From: Candidatus Binatia bacterium
Lineage (GTDB): Bacteria; Desulfobacterota; Binatia; UBA1149; JAJCZL01
DNA length: 48,599 bases
Reading direction: 5' to 3'
Assembly: GCA_028278325.1 (NCBI GenBank)
Contig: JANQEO010000119.1
Span: 1-48,599 of the forward strand
In this document: in pieces, positions 16,976 through 25,551 of the stretch
How the letters are laid out: each line of letters begins with the position of its first letter
Numbering within the stretch: the stretch's first letter is position 1
The notes under the pieces: generated by a model
What the model was told of the DNA's origin: nothing
Seen by the model: only the letters and a program-made list of their open reading frames with translations
Databases searched by the model: none
Position numbers and translations under genes: made by a program

Positions 16976-18409
16976 TCAGCCGCTGGTCGCCGCGTCGATG
17001 GCTTCCCCCGTAGCCTTTACGGCCTCGCGGAGTAGCTCCGGTGGCATGTTCAGCGGTGGCATCAACACCATTGTATCGGCCAGGGGCCTGATGATCACGC
17101 CGCGCGCCCGAGCTTCGAGCACCGCGCGGTGGGCACGGCGTTCGTCGGCCGGAAATCTCGCGCCCGTGGCGGGGATGTCGAGGACGTCGAAACCCACCAT
17201 CATGCCGACCTGACGGACGGGCCCTGCGTGGTTGAGCGGCACGATGTATTCCTCGAGCAGGTCTCGCAGCGTTTCGCTGCCCTCGGCAACGGAATCCAAG
17301 GTCCGTTCCTCTTCCATGACCTCGAGGTTGGCCAGCGCGGTCGCGCAACCGAGAGGATTGCCGCCGTATGTGTGGCCATGGAAGAGTGTCTTGTACTCTG
17401 AATAGTCGCCGGTGAACGCGTCGAAGATGCGCTCGGTAGCCAGCGTTGCGGCAACCGGTACGTAGCCGGCCGACAGGCCCTTGGCCAGGCACATGATGTC
17501 GGGGCTTATGCCGGCCTGCTCCACGGCGAACATGGTGCCGGTCCTGCCGAAGCCGGTGGCTACCTCGTCGCAGATGAGCAAGGTTCCGTGACGGTCGCAG
17601 AGTTCACGGACCCCGCGAACATAGGTAGGCGACTGAGGCCAGATCCCGGCGGCTCCCTGCACCAACGGTTCGATGATCACGGCCGCTATCGTATCCCCGG
17701 CGGCGGTGAGAGCGCGCGCGAGCGCTTCCAGCGCGGCCTCGCCGGCTGCGTTCAAGCTCTCTTCGTCGCACTTGCGAAACCCGTTTATCGGAGCGCACAG
17801 AAAGGGTGGATCGACCTTGGTGGCACGGAAGGTGATGGGTTCGTAGCCGGTGTGGAAAGGCTCGGAGAACCCGACGCTCACTGACCCCAGCGTATCGCCG
17901 TGATAGCCGTCGGTGAGGGAGATGAAGGTCTTGCGCTGCGGCTCCCCGGTCTGTCGCCAGTACTGAAAGGCCATGCGGATGGCGGCTTCCACCGCCGTCG
18001 ACCCCGAGTCGCTGTAGAACACCCGCGTCAACGGTGCGGGGGTCATCTCGATCAGCTTTTCCGCCAAGCGGATGCCGGGCTCGTGGCTCAAGCCGAGCAT
18101 GGTCGAATGGGAGACCCGGTCGAGTTGCTCCTTCATGGCTGCCACGATCTTCGGGTGACCGTGACCGTGAACGTTGCACCAGATCGAAGAGACGGCGTCG
18201 AGGTAGCGGTTGCCGTCACTGTCTATGAGATGGAAACCGTCGGCGCTTTCGATGACCAGAGGATCGTAGCTCAGCCATTCGGAGGTCTGGGTGAAGGGGT
18301 GCCAGAGAACGCGGCGGTCGGTGTCGACCAACTGCTCGGTGCGTTGACGTGTTTCCGGGTCCCGAGGCTCTGACGAGGTAAGTTGCGAAAGTTGCTGACT
18401 CGTTTTCAT
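16976..18409 (-). CDS. bioA: Adenosylmethionine-8-amino-7-oxononanoate aminotransferase
   Basis: BioA is a PLP-dependent class III aminotransferase that makes 7,8-diaminopelargonate, using SAM as amino donor. Visible residues are WHPFTQ at 36-41, the conserved DGYHGDT near 167, Asp281 in DEVATGFGRTG, which holds the PLP ring nitrogen, and the Schiff-base Lys310 in LAKGLSAGY. At 477 residues it carries a slightly long N-terminal tail of about 30 residues. The start codon overlaps the bioF stop by 4 bases (ATGA), so the two are translationally coupled. Confidence 0.96.
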   Translation of the reverse strand: MKTSQQLSQLTSSEPRDPETRQRTEQLVDTDRRVLWHPFTQTSEWLSYDPLVIESADGFHLIDSDGNRYLDAVSSIWCNVHGHGHPKIVAAMKEQLDRVSHSTMLGLSHEPGIRLAEKLIEMTPAPLTRVFYSDSGSTAVEAAIRMAFQYWRQTGEPQRKTFISLTDGYHGDTLGSVSVGFSEPFHTGYEPITFRATKVDPPFLCAPINGFRKCDEESLNAAGEAALEALARALTAAGDTIAAVIIEPLVQGAAGIWPQSPTYVRGVRELCDRHGTLLICDEVATGFGRTGTMFAVEQAGISPDIMCLAKGLSAGYVPVAATLATERIFDAFTGDYSEYKTLFHGHTYGGNPLGCATALANLEVMEEERTLDSVAEGSETLRDLLEEYIVPLNHAGPVRQVGMMVGFDVLDIPATGARFPADERRAHRAVLEARARGVIIRPLADTMVLMPPLNMPPELLREAVKATGEAIDAATSG

Positions 18410-19650
18410 CGTTGTTTGTCTGCCGTGTCTTCTCGCTGCGAACGACCGCTGCCACCGTGTGCGGCAGCTGTCAGGCCTTCGGCAAGAGTATCGATCTGCT
18501 CTTCCGTATGCGTTGCCATCAAGCTGACGCGTAGACGTGACGTCCCTTCAGGCACGGTCGGCGGGCGGATGGCGGCAACGTAGATTCCTCGGTCGAGAAG
18601 TTTGCGCGCCACGGCAACTGCATCGTCGGCTTTGCCGATGACCACAGGCAAGATCTGGCTGTCGACATGCGAAACCTCTAGGCCGGCTGCACGCAGCCGC
18701 AGGCCGAGGGCACGCGACCTGGTAAGAAGCGACCGTGCTCGTTCGGGCTCGCGGCGGATGATCCCGATTGAAGCTCCTGCTGCTGCAGCCGCCGCCGGCG
18801 GAAGCCCCGTTGTGAATATAAAGGAGCGTGCGCGGTTGACGAGAGTGTCGATGAGGGTGCGTGACCCTGCGGCATAGGCGCCGAAACTCGCCAAGGCCTT
18901 GCCGAGGGTTCCGATTCTTACGTCGACCTTGTCTTCGATTCCCAACTCCGCGACCAGCCCCGCACCGCCGGGTCCGAACACGCCGGCGGCGTGGGCTTCG
19001 TCGACCATCAACCAGGCTCCGTGGTTGCGCGTGAGTCCCGCGATGTCTTGGAGCGGCGCCTTGTCGCCGTCCATTGAGAAGACCGACTCGGTTACGACCA
19101 ACACCCGGCCCGCGCCGGCGTGCTTGGCCAACAGCTCGGCCAAGTGATCGGTGTCGTTGTGCCTGTAGATGTCGACGGCCGCGCGCGACAGCCGGCAGCC
19201 GTCGATGATGCTGGCGTGGTTCAGTTCGTCGCTGATCACGACGTCGCCGGCTCCGGTCAGCGCTCCGATTGTACCGATGTTGGCCTGATAGCCGGTGGAA
19301 AAGACCAGGGCGTTTTCGCAGCCTTTCCATTCAGCAATAGTTCGCTCCAGCCTTTGATGAGGGTGCATGTGGCCGGAGATCAACCGCGATGACACGGCGC
19401 TGGTGCCGTAGTCGCGCGTGGCCGCTACGGCGGCCTCTATGACCTCAGGGTGAGAGGCCAGGCCCAAATAGTTGTTGGAGCAAAACAGCAGGAACCTGCG
19501 TCCCTCGATGTCTACCTCGGAGTCCTGAACCGAATCTATGCGTCGCAGAACGCGGCGCAGGCCGAGGTCGTCTATACGCTCGAGATCGTGTGCCAGGGCT
19601 TCATCGAGACCGGGGCGGGCGTTTTCGAGGGGCTTGGCGGGAAGGCTCAC
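18406..19650 (-). CDS. bioF: 8-amino-7-oxononanoate synthase
   Basis: BioF condenses pimeloyl-ACP or pimeloyl-CoA with alanine, releasing CO2; it is the first committed ring-forming step of biotin synthesis. The 414-residue protein is an alpha-oxoamine synthase with NNYLGLASHP at 59-68, DELNHASIIDG at 141-151, VDEAHAAGVFG near 216, and the PLP Lys251 in GTLGKALASFG. The start is GTG at 19650; no ATG, GTG or TTG occurs in the next 30 codons. No Shine-Dalgarno sequence precedes it, and the best promoter would start the mRNA only a few bases upstream. First gene of the operon; a BirA-type operator lies 31-66 bases upstream. Confidence 0.96.
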   Translation of the reverse strand: MSLPAKPLENARPGLDEALAHDLERIDDLGLRRVLRRIDSVQDSEVDIEGRRFLLFCSNNYLGLASHPEVIEAAVAATRDYGTSAVSSRLISGHMHPHQRLERTIAEWKGCENALVFSTGYQANIGTIGALTGAGDVVISDELNHASIIDGCRLSRAAVDIYRHNDTDHLAELLAKHAGAGRVLVVTESVFSMDGDKAPLQDIAGLTRNHGAWLMVDEAHAAGVFGPGGAGLVAELGIEDKVDVRIGTLGKALASFGAYAAGSRTLIDTLVNRARSFIFTTGLPPAAAAAAGASIGIIRREPERARSLLTRSRALGLRLRAAGLEVSHVDSQILPVVIGKADDAVAVARKLLDRGIYVAAIRPPTVPEGTSRLRVSLMATHTEEQIDTLAEGLTAAAHGGSGRSQREDTADKQR

Positions 19651-19659
19651 TGGCCAGAC

Positions 19660-19688
19660 TTACTAGGGGCGCCACCGGGGCTAGTCAA
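19660..19688 (-). promoter_or_regulatory. Predicted promoter of the bioFAD operon
   Basis: On the minus strand TTGACT (plus 19683-19688) is followed after 17 bases by TAGTAA (plus 19660-19665). The -35 is a 5 of 6 match and the -10 a 3 of 6 match. The -35 lies inside one arm of the biotin operator, so a bound repressor would block it. Initiation near 19653 would give an almost leaderless mRNA, in line with the lack of a ribosome binding site before the bioF GTG. Confidence 0.4.
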
Positions 19689-19716
19689 CCGGGCGGCGCC
19701 GGTGAGGGTTTACTAG
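19681..19716. promoter_or_regulatory. BirA-type biotin operator upstream of bioF
   Basis: An inverted repeat CTAGTCAACC (19681-19690) and GGTTTACTAG (19707-19716) is separated by 16 bases. The arms differ from perfect symmetry at one base. They resemble the BirA operator, TTGTAAACC and GGTTTACAA with 14-16 bases between, in both arm sequence and spacing. The position, just upstream of bioF and overlapping its predicted -35, fits repression by biotinyl-AMP-bound BirA with an N-terminal helix-turn-helix. BirA itself is not in the window. Confidence 0.75.
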
Positions 19717-19816
19717 GGAAGCCTTGCGCAAGACGGCCAGAATCGCGTAGAAATCGGCCGCGGAGCCGCAAGGCAAACCGCGAGGGATAGTCACGGGTCA
19801 CCTCCGGGAACCCGAC

Positions 19817-19846
19817 CCGCACTACATTCCGCGCGGAATGTTGATA
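19817..19846. repeat. Palindromic repeat, copy 1 (bioF-radA intergenic)
   Basis: ACATTCCGCGCGGAATGT (19824-19841) is a perfect 18-base palindrome. It is preceded by CCGCAC and followed by TGATA. A closely similar unit occurs at 44862-44892: CCGCAC, 2 or 3 bases, CATTCC-S-CG-S-GGAATGT, one base, GATA. The overlapping TGTTGATAA is one base from a DnaA box (TGTGGATAA on this strand). It lies between the divergent bioF and radA genes, about 110 bases before radA. Function unknown: a regulator site or a dispersed repeat. Confidence 0.6.
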
Positions 19847-19958
19847 ACTCCGAGCAAATAACGGCGGCGGCACAGCGCCGGGTTCGCGCGCGGCTTGCCC
19901 AGAGATTCCCCAATCCGCAGGCATAGATTCTTCAGGCTGCCGGTGCTTTACAACGGTC

Positions 19959-21335
19959 ATGCCTGCCCGGGCCGCCAAGACCAAGACCCAGTTCGTCTGC
20001 CAGAGCTGCGGCCACGTCGAAGCGCGTTGGGTGGGGCGTTGTTCTTCCTGCGAGGCCTGGAACAGCTTCGTCGAGGAGGCTCAGACGGCTGGTCCGCGCG
20101 GGGCGGACACGGGTCCTGTGCAGGCGGCGCCGTTCGCTCTTGCCAGCGTCGACTCAGCGGAGGCCGAGCGCCGCACGGCCACGGGCGTAGGCGAACTCGA
20201 CCGGGTTCTCGGTGGGGGGCTGGTCAGTGGCGGCGTCATACTGCTCGGCGGCGACCCCGGAATAGGCAAGTCGACCATCGCGCTGCAGATGCTCTCGGGC
20301 ATTACTGCCGCCGGAGCGCATGCTCTCTACGTTTGCGGCGAAGAGTCACCGGCGCAGGTGCGCCGGCGCGCCGTTCGCCTGGGCGTCGACGCAGAGGGAA
20401 TCCATGTGCTTGCCGCCGCCGACACCGACAGCATCCGCAAGGCCATCAAAGACCTCAATCCCGCCGTTGCCGTGATCGATTCCGTGCAGACCGTTTACAG
20501 TCGAGCCGTCGCGTCCGCGCCCGGCTCCGTGTCGCAGGTGCGCGAGGCCGGCGCCGAGTTGGTGACGGCGGCGCGCGAGCACGATGTCACTCTGGTTCTC
20601 ATCGGCCACGTGACCAAAGAGGGGTTTCTCGCAGGTCCGCGGGTGCTCGAGCATCTGGTCGACACCGTCTTGTATTTCGAAGGCGATCAGAATCATGCCT
20701 ATCGCGTGCTGCGGGCGATCAAGAACCGTTTCGGGCCGGCCAACGAGATAGGTGTCTTCGAGATGCTCGCCGACGGACTGGCCGAGGTCTCCAACCCTTC
20801 GGAGGTGTTCGTCGCCGGCCGCCGCGAGGCCGTTGCGGGCTCAGCCGTTACCTGTGCCATGGAAGGTAGCCGTCCGGTGATGGTAGAGATCCAAGCGCTG
20901 GTGACGCCCGGGAGTCCGGGATCTGCGCGCAGGACCACTCTCGGTGTCGATCACGGCCGTGTCGCGATGCTTGCCGCAGTGATGGAGAAGCGTCTCGGCT
21001 TGTCGATGATAAGCCACGACATTTTCGTCAATACGGCGGGCGGCGTGAAAATCTCGGATCCTGGAACCGATCTGGCCGTGATGGCGGCTTTGGCGTCGAG
21101 CTATCGTGATAGGGCCTTGCCGCCTTCGACAGCCTTGTTGGGGGAGATCGGTTTGACCGGTGAGGTACGCGCAGTCTCTCAGGTGCGCGCGCGGGCGAAA
21201 GAGTGCGCGCGTCTGGGGTTTACGCGCATCGTGTTACCGCGAGGATCGCTGGAGCAGGCTCCCAAGACGAAAGGCGTGGACCTCGCGGCAGTGGATTCGG
21301 TTTCTGAGGCCTGGGACCTGCTCAGCGCGGGATGA
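19959..21335 (+). CDS. radA: DNA repair protein RadA
   Basis: RadA (Sms) is a hexameric RecA-like helicase that promotes branch migration and processing of recombination intermediates. The 458-residue protein has an N-terminal C4 zinc finger (C14, C17, C28, C31), Walker A GGDPGIGKST at 97-106, the diagnostic KNRFG at 255-259, and a C-terminal Lon-protease-like domain with TAGGVKISDPGTDLA. The start is ATG at 19959. It is divergent from the biotin operon. Its last 14 bases overlap the end of the convergent ppiD gene. Confidence 0.97.
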   Translation: MPARAAKTKTQFVCQSCGHVEARWVGRCSSCEAWNSFVEEAQTAGPRGADTGPVQAAPFALASVDSAEAERRTATGVGELDRVLGGGLVSGGVILLGGDPGIGKSTIALQMLSGITAAGAHALYVCGEESPAQVRRRAVRLGVDAEGIHVLAAADTDSIRKAIKDLNPAVAVIDSVQTVYSRAVASAPGSVSQVREAGAELVTAAREHDVTLVLIGHVTKEGFLAGPRVLEHLVDTVLYFEGDQNHAYRVLRAIKNRFGPANEIGVFEMLADGLAEVSNPSEVFVAGRREAVAGSAVTCAMEGSRPVMVEIQALVTPGSPGSARRTTLGVDHGRVAMLAAVMEKRLGLSMISHDIFVNTAGGVKISDPGTDLAVMAALASSYRDRALPPSTALLGEIGLTGEVRAVSQVRARAKECARLGFTRIVLPRGSLEQAPKTKGVDLAAVDSVSEAWDLLSAG

Positions 21336-23247
21336 CGGTCGCGAGCACGTCGTTGTTGTAGCTGATCTCGGCGGATTCCTTGAGGCCGCGGATGAAGTCT
21401 TCGTAGGACTTCTGACGTTTGGCCACGCGGACTCCGTCTATGGCCTCTTCTTTGCTGTCTTCGAAATCCGACCGTGGAGGCGTTTCCCTCTCTCTGAGAG
21501 CAAAAACGTAGGCATCCCCGCGGTGCAGGAAACTCCGCGGTAGCGCTTCGCCTTCCTTCTTTGCAGCGAACGCGAGCTCTTTGAGGCCGGCCACGTTGCC
21601 GAGCCCGGGTACGAACGGCCCGCCGCGGCCGAACTTCTCGGTGGTGTCGAGCTTACCTCCGCCGGCCTCGGCCAGAGATTCGAGGCTCTTTCCCGCCCGC
21701 ATCTGTTCGAGGAGTTCGTCGGCTCTCGCACGTGCCGCTTCCGAAGCTTTCTCTTTGGTGAAGTCGCGTTCCACCTTTTCGCGTACGACTTCGAGTTCGG
21801 GGACGTGGGCGTCCCAGCGCTCGGCTACTTCCATTAAGTAGTACTCGCCGTCGATCTTTACCGAATCGCTGCTGTCGCCGACCTCGCCAAGTGCCAATGC
21901 CGCCCTCACGAAGGCGGCGGGCTTGTCGATCCCGGGTATCGGATCACCCTTGCTAAACAGGGGGGTAATCTCGGACTTCAATCCGCGGCTCTCGGCGATC
22001 TCGTCCAGGGACGCGCCTTCATATAGAGCGCTGCCGTCCTCGGCCGCCATCTCGAAGATGCTTTCCCCCAGAGTCTCGGAGCGTAGTTTGCCGGCTATGG
22101 TCTCGCGGACGTCCTCGAGTTCGTCGACGCCCGCCTCCTGGCGGTCGTAGGCCTGGATGATGTGGAAGCCGAAGCGCGTCTCGACGATGTCACTGGTGGC
22201 CCCGACGTCCAGCCCGAATGCCGCCTCTTCGAAAGGCTTGACCATCATGCCCCTCTTGAAGCTGCCGAGGTCGCCACCCTTGTCGGCGGAGGAATCCTCG
22301 GATTCTTCCTGGGCGACATCTTCGAACTTCTCACCCTTGTCGAGGCGAGCCTTCACGGCCTCTATGGCCTTGCGGGTCTCGGCCTTTGCATCGTCGTCGG
22401 CCGCCGGCGGGAACTTCTTGAGGATGTGCCGGGCGCTCACTGCTTCCTCGCGCGTGAACTCGTCCTCGAGGTTGAGGTGGTAGTACTCGAGGATCTGCTC
22501 CTCGGTCGGCTCCGCTTCCGCTTCGAGCTTGTCGGGAGAGTAGGCGATGTACTTGACGCTTACTCGCGGAGGTAACAGGTAGTTTTGTCCGTTGCGCTCG
22601 AAGTAAGCTTGCAGTTCCCCATCATCTATCTCGACTTCGTCTCGGAAGTCTTTGGCCTGAAGATGCAGGTACGATAGCGACACCTTTTCGTTGCGGCGCT
22701 TGAAGTCCTCGAAGGCCTCATCCTCGGTGACATGCACGCCGCGCTCGATGATCCCGCGGATCTGATCGATCAGTAGCTCGCTGCGGATGGATTCCTCGAA
22801 CCCGGAAGGCGAATAACCCTGGCGCTGGAGGGCGGCGCGGTAGAGCGACGGTGAGAAGCTACCGTCGCGTTGGAAAGCATCCATCGTCTGGATCACGTGA
22901 CGCACGGCTTCGTCGGGGATGGCCAACCCCAGCCTCGCCGCTTCATGCCGCAGGAGAGCCCCGTCGACGAGTTGGGCGAGTGTCGACGAGGGGATGTCGA
23001 GGGCCGCCAGCAGCTCCGGTGTCAGCCGGTCACCGTACTGGTTGCGAAAGAAGCTCTCGTTGCGGATCTGCGCGCGCTGAAACTGTCGCAGGGAGATCTC
23101 CTCGCCGTCGACGATCGCGACCGCCGATTGGGCAGTCCCGCGGATCTGCGTCCCGCCGCCGAGAAAGAAGATGAAGACGAGGGAGATTACGCCGAGCGCT
23201 ACCTTTATAAACCACGACTTGGCGTTGCGCCGCATGAAGTCGAGCAT
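21322..23247 (-). CDS. ppiD: Membrane-anchored peptidyl-prolyl isomerase / chaperone, PpiD/SurA type
   Basis: This 641-residue protein has one N-terminal membrane anchor (about 11-30) and should face the periplasm. A SurA-type chaperone domain (about 40-230) follows, then a parvulin rotamase domain (about 265-370, beginning ARHILKKF and including KGGDLGSF and FGFHII), then a long C-terminal part with a further SurA-like half (about 480-625). PpiD helps newly exported outer-membrane proteins fold near the Sec translocon. The gene is 40 bases after trxA on the same strand, probably one transcript. Its end overlaps radA by 14 bases. Confidence 0.92.
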   Translation of the reverse strand: MLDFMRRNAKSWFIKVALGVISLVFIFFLGGGTQIRGTAQSAVAIVDGEEISLRQFQRAQIRNESFFRNQYGDRLTPELLAALDIPSSTLAQLVDGALLRHEAARLGLAIPDEAVRHVIQTMDAFQRDGSFSPSLYRAALQRQGYSPSGFEESIRSELLIDQIRGIIERGVHVTEDEAFEDFKRRNEKVSLSYLHLQAKDFRDEVEIDDGELQAYFERNGQNYLLPPRVSVKYIAYSPDKLEAEAEPTEEQILEYYHLNLEDEFTREEAVSARHILKKFPPAADDDAKAETRKAIEAVKARLDKGEKFEDVAQEESEDSSADKGGDLGSFKRGMMVKPFEEAAFGLDVGATSDIVETRFGFHIIQAYDRQEAGVDELEDVRETIAGKLRSETLGESIFEMAAEDGSALYEGASLDEIAESRGLKSEITPLFSKGDPIPGIDKPAAFVRAALALGEVGDSSDSVKIDGEYYLMEVAERWDAHVPELEVVREKVERDFTKEKASEAARARADELLEQMRAGKSLESLAEAGGGKLDTTEKFGRGGPFVPGLGNVAGLKELAFAAKKEGEALPRSFLHRGDAYVFALRERETPPRSDFEDSKEEAIDGVRVAKRQKSYEDFIRGLKESAEISYNNDVLATVIPR

Positions 23248-23287
23248 GGTGTGATCGCCTCTCCCTTGGCTCCCCGGAGCGTCCGCC

Positions 23288-23611
23288 TCAGACGGCGGCG
23301 TCGATTGTCTCGACCAGCTTGGACTTGGCTACGGCCCCTACGACCTGTCCGGCTACTTGGCCGTCCTTGAACAGGATGAGGTTCGGGATGCTGCGCACGC
23401 CGTAGGCCGCTGCAGTGTTCTGATGGTCGTCGACGTTCATTTTCACGATCCGGGCACGTCCGTCGTATTCGCCCGAAAGTTCCTCGAGCACCGGAGCGAT
23501 AGCTCGGCAGGGGCCGCACCAAGGCGCCCAGAAGTCTACGAGCACGGGCAGATCGGACTCCAGTACTTCGCTCTTGAAACTGTCGTCGGTGACGTCGTCA
23601 ATGTTGGCCAT
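23288..23611 (-). CDS. trxA: Thioredoxin
   Basis: This 107-residue thioredoxin has the active site WCGPC (Trp31, Cys32, Cys35), the buried Asp in LVDFWAPW and the cis-proline at SIPN (Pro76). It is a cytoplasmic disulfide reductase for ribonucleotide reductase and other targets. It lacks a signal peptide and is the standard length. It lies between tRNA-Leu and ppiD, all on the minus strand. The start ATG at 23611 follows a GGAGGAGA purine run. Confidence 0.97.
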   Translation of the reverse strand: MANIDDVTDDSFKSEVLESDLPVLVDFWAPWCGPCRAIAPVLEELSGEYDGRARIVKMNVDDHQNTAAAYGVRSIPNLILFKDGQVAGQVVGAVAKSKLVETIDAAV

Positions 23612-23680
23612 TTCTCAGGTTCTCCTCCCGGTCGTTTGGATGTTGTTTTGCCCTTCGGTCCTCGTGACAACAGGATGACA

Positions 23681-23764
23681 TGCCGGAGGTCGGATTCGAA
23701 CCGACACGGAGTCGCCTCCACCGGATTTTGAGTCCGGCGTGTCTGCCAATTTCACCACTCCGGC
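23681..23764 (-). tRNA. tRNA-Leu (anticodon CAA)
   Basis: The minus strand forms an 84-base class II tRNA. The acceptor stem pairs GCCGGAG with CTCCGGC, discriminator A. The anticodon stem CCGGA/TCCGG has loop CTCAAAA with anticodon CAA (plus 23728-23730), reading UUG. The long variable arm is typical of leucine tRNA. The T arm has GGTTCGAATCC. CCA is not encoded. Confidence 0.96.
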
Positions 23765-23793
23765 CTGTTCAGTGTTGCCTCGCCACGTTGGGC

Positions 23794-24477
23794 CTATCGA
23801 CCCTCCGGCGGCCTCAACAGTTTTTCTAGTTGGATCAGTGTCGGTTGAGTGTTCGGCGCCGCCTTGACCTTGTTGTCGATCTTGGCGATCGCGTCCGTGG
23901 CCACACGCTTGATGCCACCGTTGTCGGTAGAATCTCGCGCGGCAACGATTTCCGGCTTCGTCGACGGCTCGGCAATCTCTCCCAGTGTGTAGATCGCGAC
24001 GGTCTTGAGCTTCTCGTCGTCCGTGTTCTTCATGAAGTTGACCACCGGCTTGGCCGTGGACGGATCGGCGATGCGGCCGAGGGCTACCAGGATCCGTTCC
24101 TTCGCCATGTGGTTCACATCGGCCAGAAAGAGATGCTGGACGAGCTGAGGGCTGGCCATGGGCGAGCCGATGGTGCCCAGGTAGTCGCAGGCCCTCAGCC
24201 TGACGCGTTCGTCTGCGTCGGCCATGGCCTCGAGCAGAGGTTCGACGCTCGCTTCGGTGCCGTCTTCGCCGAGGGACTCGACGGCTTCGAGCCTTACGGT
24301 GGGATCGGGGTCGGAAAGCCGTCTGTGCCATTCCTCGACGTTGGCACCTTTGGCCACGCGATCGTAACGGTCTCTTGCTCCGCCACGGTCGTTTCCGCTG
24401 TAGAGCTGTGCGTAAGCGTCGAACACGACACCGAATGTCGCGAGTGCTACTATTGCGGCGGTGAATTTCTTCCTCAC
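23794..24477 (-). CDS. Exported HEAT-repeat protein
   Basis: This protein of about 227 residues starts at GTG 24477 with AGGA just upstream. A signal peptide (VRKKFTAAIVALATFGVVFDAYA) precedes a mature part made of HEAT-like helical repeats, for example DPDPTVRLEAVESLGEDG, DADERVRLRACDYLGTIG and DEKLKTVAIYTLGEIAEP. Such scaffolds bind proteins; no catalytic motif is seen. A much longer frame reaches 25023, but its first 180 residues are the antisense of the DUF3108 gene and should be ignored. It lies upstream of tRNA-Leu on the same strand. Confidence 0.8.
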   Translation of the reverse strand: MRKKFTAAIVALATFGVVFDAYAQLYSGNDRGGARDRYDRVAKGANVEEWHRRLSDPDPTVRLEAVESLGEDGTEASVEPLLEAMADADERVRLRACDYLGTIGSPMASPQLVQHLFLADVNHMAKERILVALGRIADPSTAKPVVNFMKNTDDEKLKTVAIYTLGEIAEPSTKPEIVAARDSTDNGGIKRVATDAIAKIDNKVKAAPNTQPTLIQLEKLLRPPEGR

Positions 24478-24541
24478 GGATCCTGCCTCAGACTGCCAAG
24501 TTTCCCGCGAGGGCAGGCCGAGTGCAAGCGCACGTGGCCCT

Positions 24542-25390
24542 TTGGCCGGGGCTTTTCGGGGCCTTTTCGCGGCACTCGCGCTGTTGATTGCCGTCGGTTT
24601 CGCCCATGCCGACATCGACCCGGGCGACGTCGCCATCACGACGCCGGTATACGAGCCCTCCCCGGGCGCGTTCGCCCAGAACGAGAGGTGGACGCTGGCC
24701 TTCAAGTGGAGCGGCATTCCGGTCGGGGCCGTTTCGGTGGAGCTTCGCGGCGCAGGCACGCCCGGCAACCCCCAACTGGAGGTCTCGGTGGCCGGCAGCA
24801 CCAATTCGGCCGTGGATCTGCTTTGGAAGTACCGGCTCGACGCTGAGGGTACGATAAACACGGCACCGTTCAGGCCCGTCCGTTTTACAGCCAAGGAGCA
24901 GGAGAACCGCAAGCACAAGCTCACCCGCATCAGCTTCGATGAGGACGGGCACGTCATGTCGATGCGCCAGAAGGGCGACCGAAAGAAGGAGTTCGATTTC
25001 GTCGCCCCCAACATGTTCGACATGCTGTCGTCGATATTCCTGGTTCTGAACCTCGACCATGAGGTGGGTGACGAATACTACGTCGACGTGCTGACCGGGA
25101 CGTCGCGCTACCTGATTACCGTGGACGTCGAGGCGCGTGAGCAGCTGACCTTCAACGGGGAGGTCGTCGACTCCTTCCGCCTGGCCCTCGATAGTGAGGA
25201 GTTGACCGAAACCGAGATTGAAAAGGAGAGGAAGCATCGGGAATCGCGCTTGTGGGTATCGGCCGAGCGGCCCCGGCGCATGCTCAAGGCCAAAAGCGCT
25301 ACCTTCGTGGGGTCGATATCGGGCTGGCTGGCCTCGGTCGAGCCTCTGAGCCCGGTCTCGGACGTCGCCGGAGTGGCGCCCGCTGACTAA
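24542..25390 (+). CDS. Exported DUF3108 domain protein
   Basis: After a hydrophobic signal segment (LFAALALLIAVGFAHA) the mature protein shows the DUF3108 pattern: LAFKWSGIPVGAVSVEL, then YRLDAEGTI, then a region including FDMLSSIFLVLNLD, and a C-terminal RLWVSAERPRRMLKAKS followed by GSISGWL. These periplasmic proteins form a lipocalin-like beta structure of unknown role. The open frame reaches a GTG at 24461, but that start would overlap the divergent HEAT gene start and gives an odd N-terminus. The TTG at 24542 leads directly into the signal peptide and is preferred, without strong evidence. The cytochrome oxidase operon follows after 161 bases. Confidence 0.75.
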   Translation: MAGAFRGLFAALALLIAVGFAHADIDPGDVAITTPVYEPSPGAFAQNERWTLAFKWSGIPVGAVSVELRGAGTPGNPQLEVSVAGSTNSAVDLLWKYRLDAEGTINTAPFRPVRFTAKEQENRKHKLTRISFDEDGHVMSMRQKGDRKKEFDFVAPNMFDMLSSIFLVLNLDHEVGDEYYVDVLTGTSRYLITVDVEAREQLTFNGEVVDSFRLALDSEELTETEIEKERKHRESRLWVSAERPRRMLKAKSATFVGSISGWLASVEPLSPVSDVAGVAPAD

Positions 25391-25459
25391 TATCTTCTAT
25401 TAGCTGTCGGCGTGTTCTGCTCCCGTCTCCAGGGGGTGGCCGTGCCGCTCGGGACAACC

Positions 25460-25488
25460 TTGACATGCGGGGCGGCATTCCGTAACAG
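25460..25488 (+). promoter_or_regulatory. Predicted promoter of the cytochrome oxidase operon
   Basis: A perfect -35 hexamer TTGACA (25460-25465) is followed after 17 bases by TAACAG (25483-25488), which matches the -10 consensus at 3 of 6 positions. It lies about 64 bases before the ATG of subunit I, in the 161-base gap after the DUF3108 gene. Confidence 0.4.
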
Positions 25489-25551
25489 AAACCTCCAAAC
25501 CTTCTTTCCCATTGCAGTACTAGTCCGATCTGGGGGTGGCATAGCCCGAAA

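Noticed and set aside
24478..25023. N-terminal 182 residues of the long frame containing the HEAT-repeat gene
   Set aside because: This part is antisense to the DUF3108 gene; the signal peptide and ribosome binding site place the start at GTG 24477.
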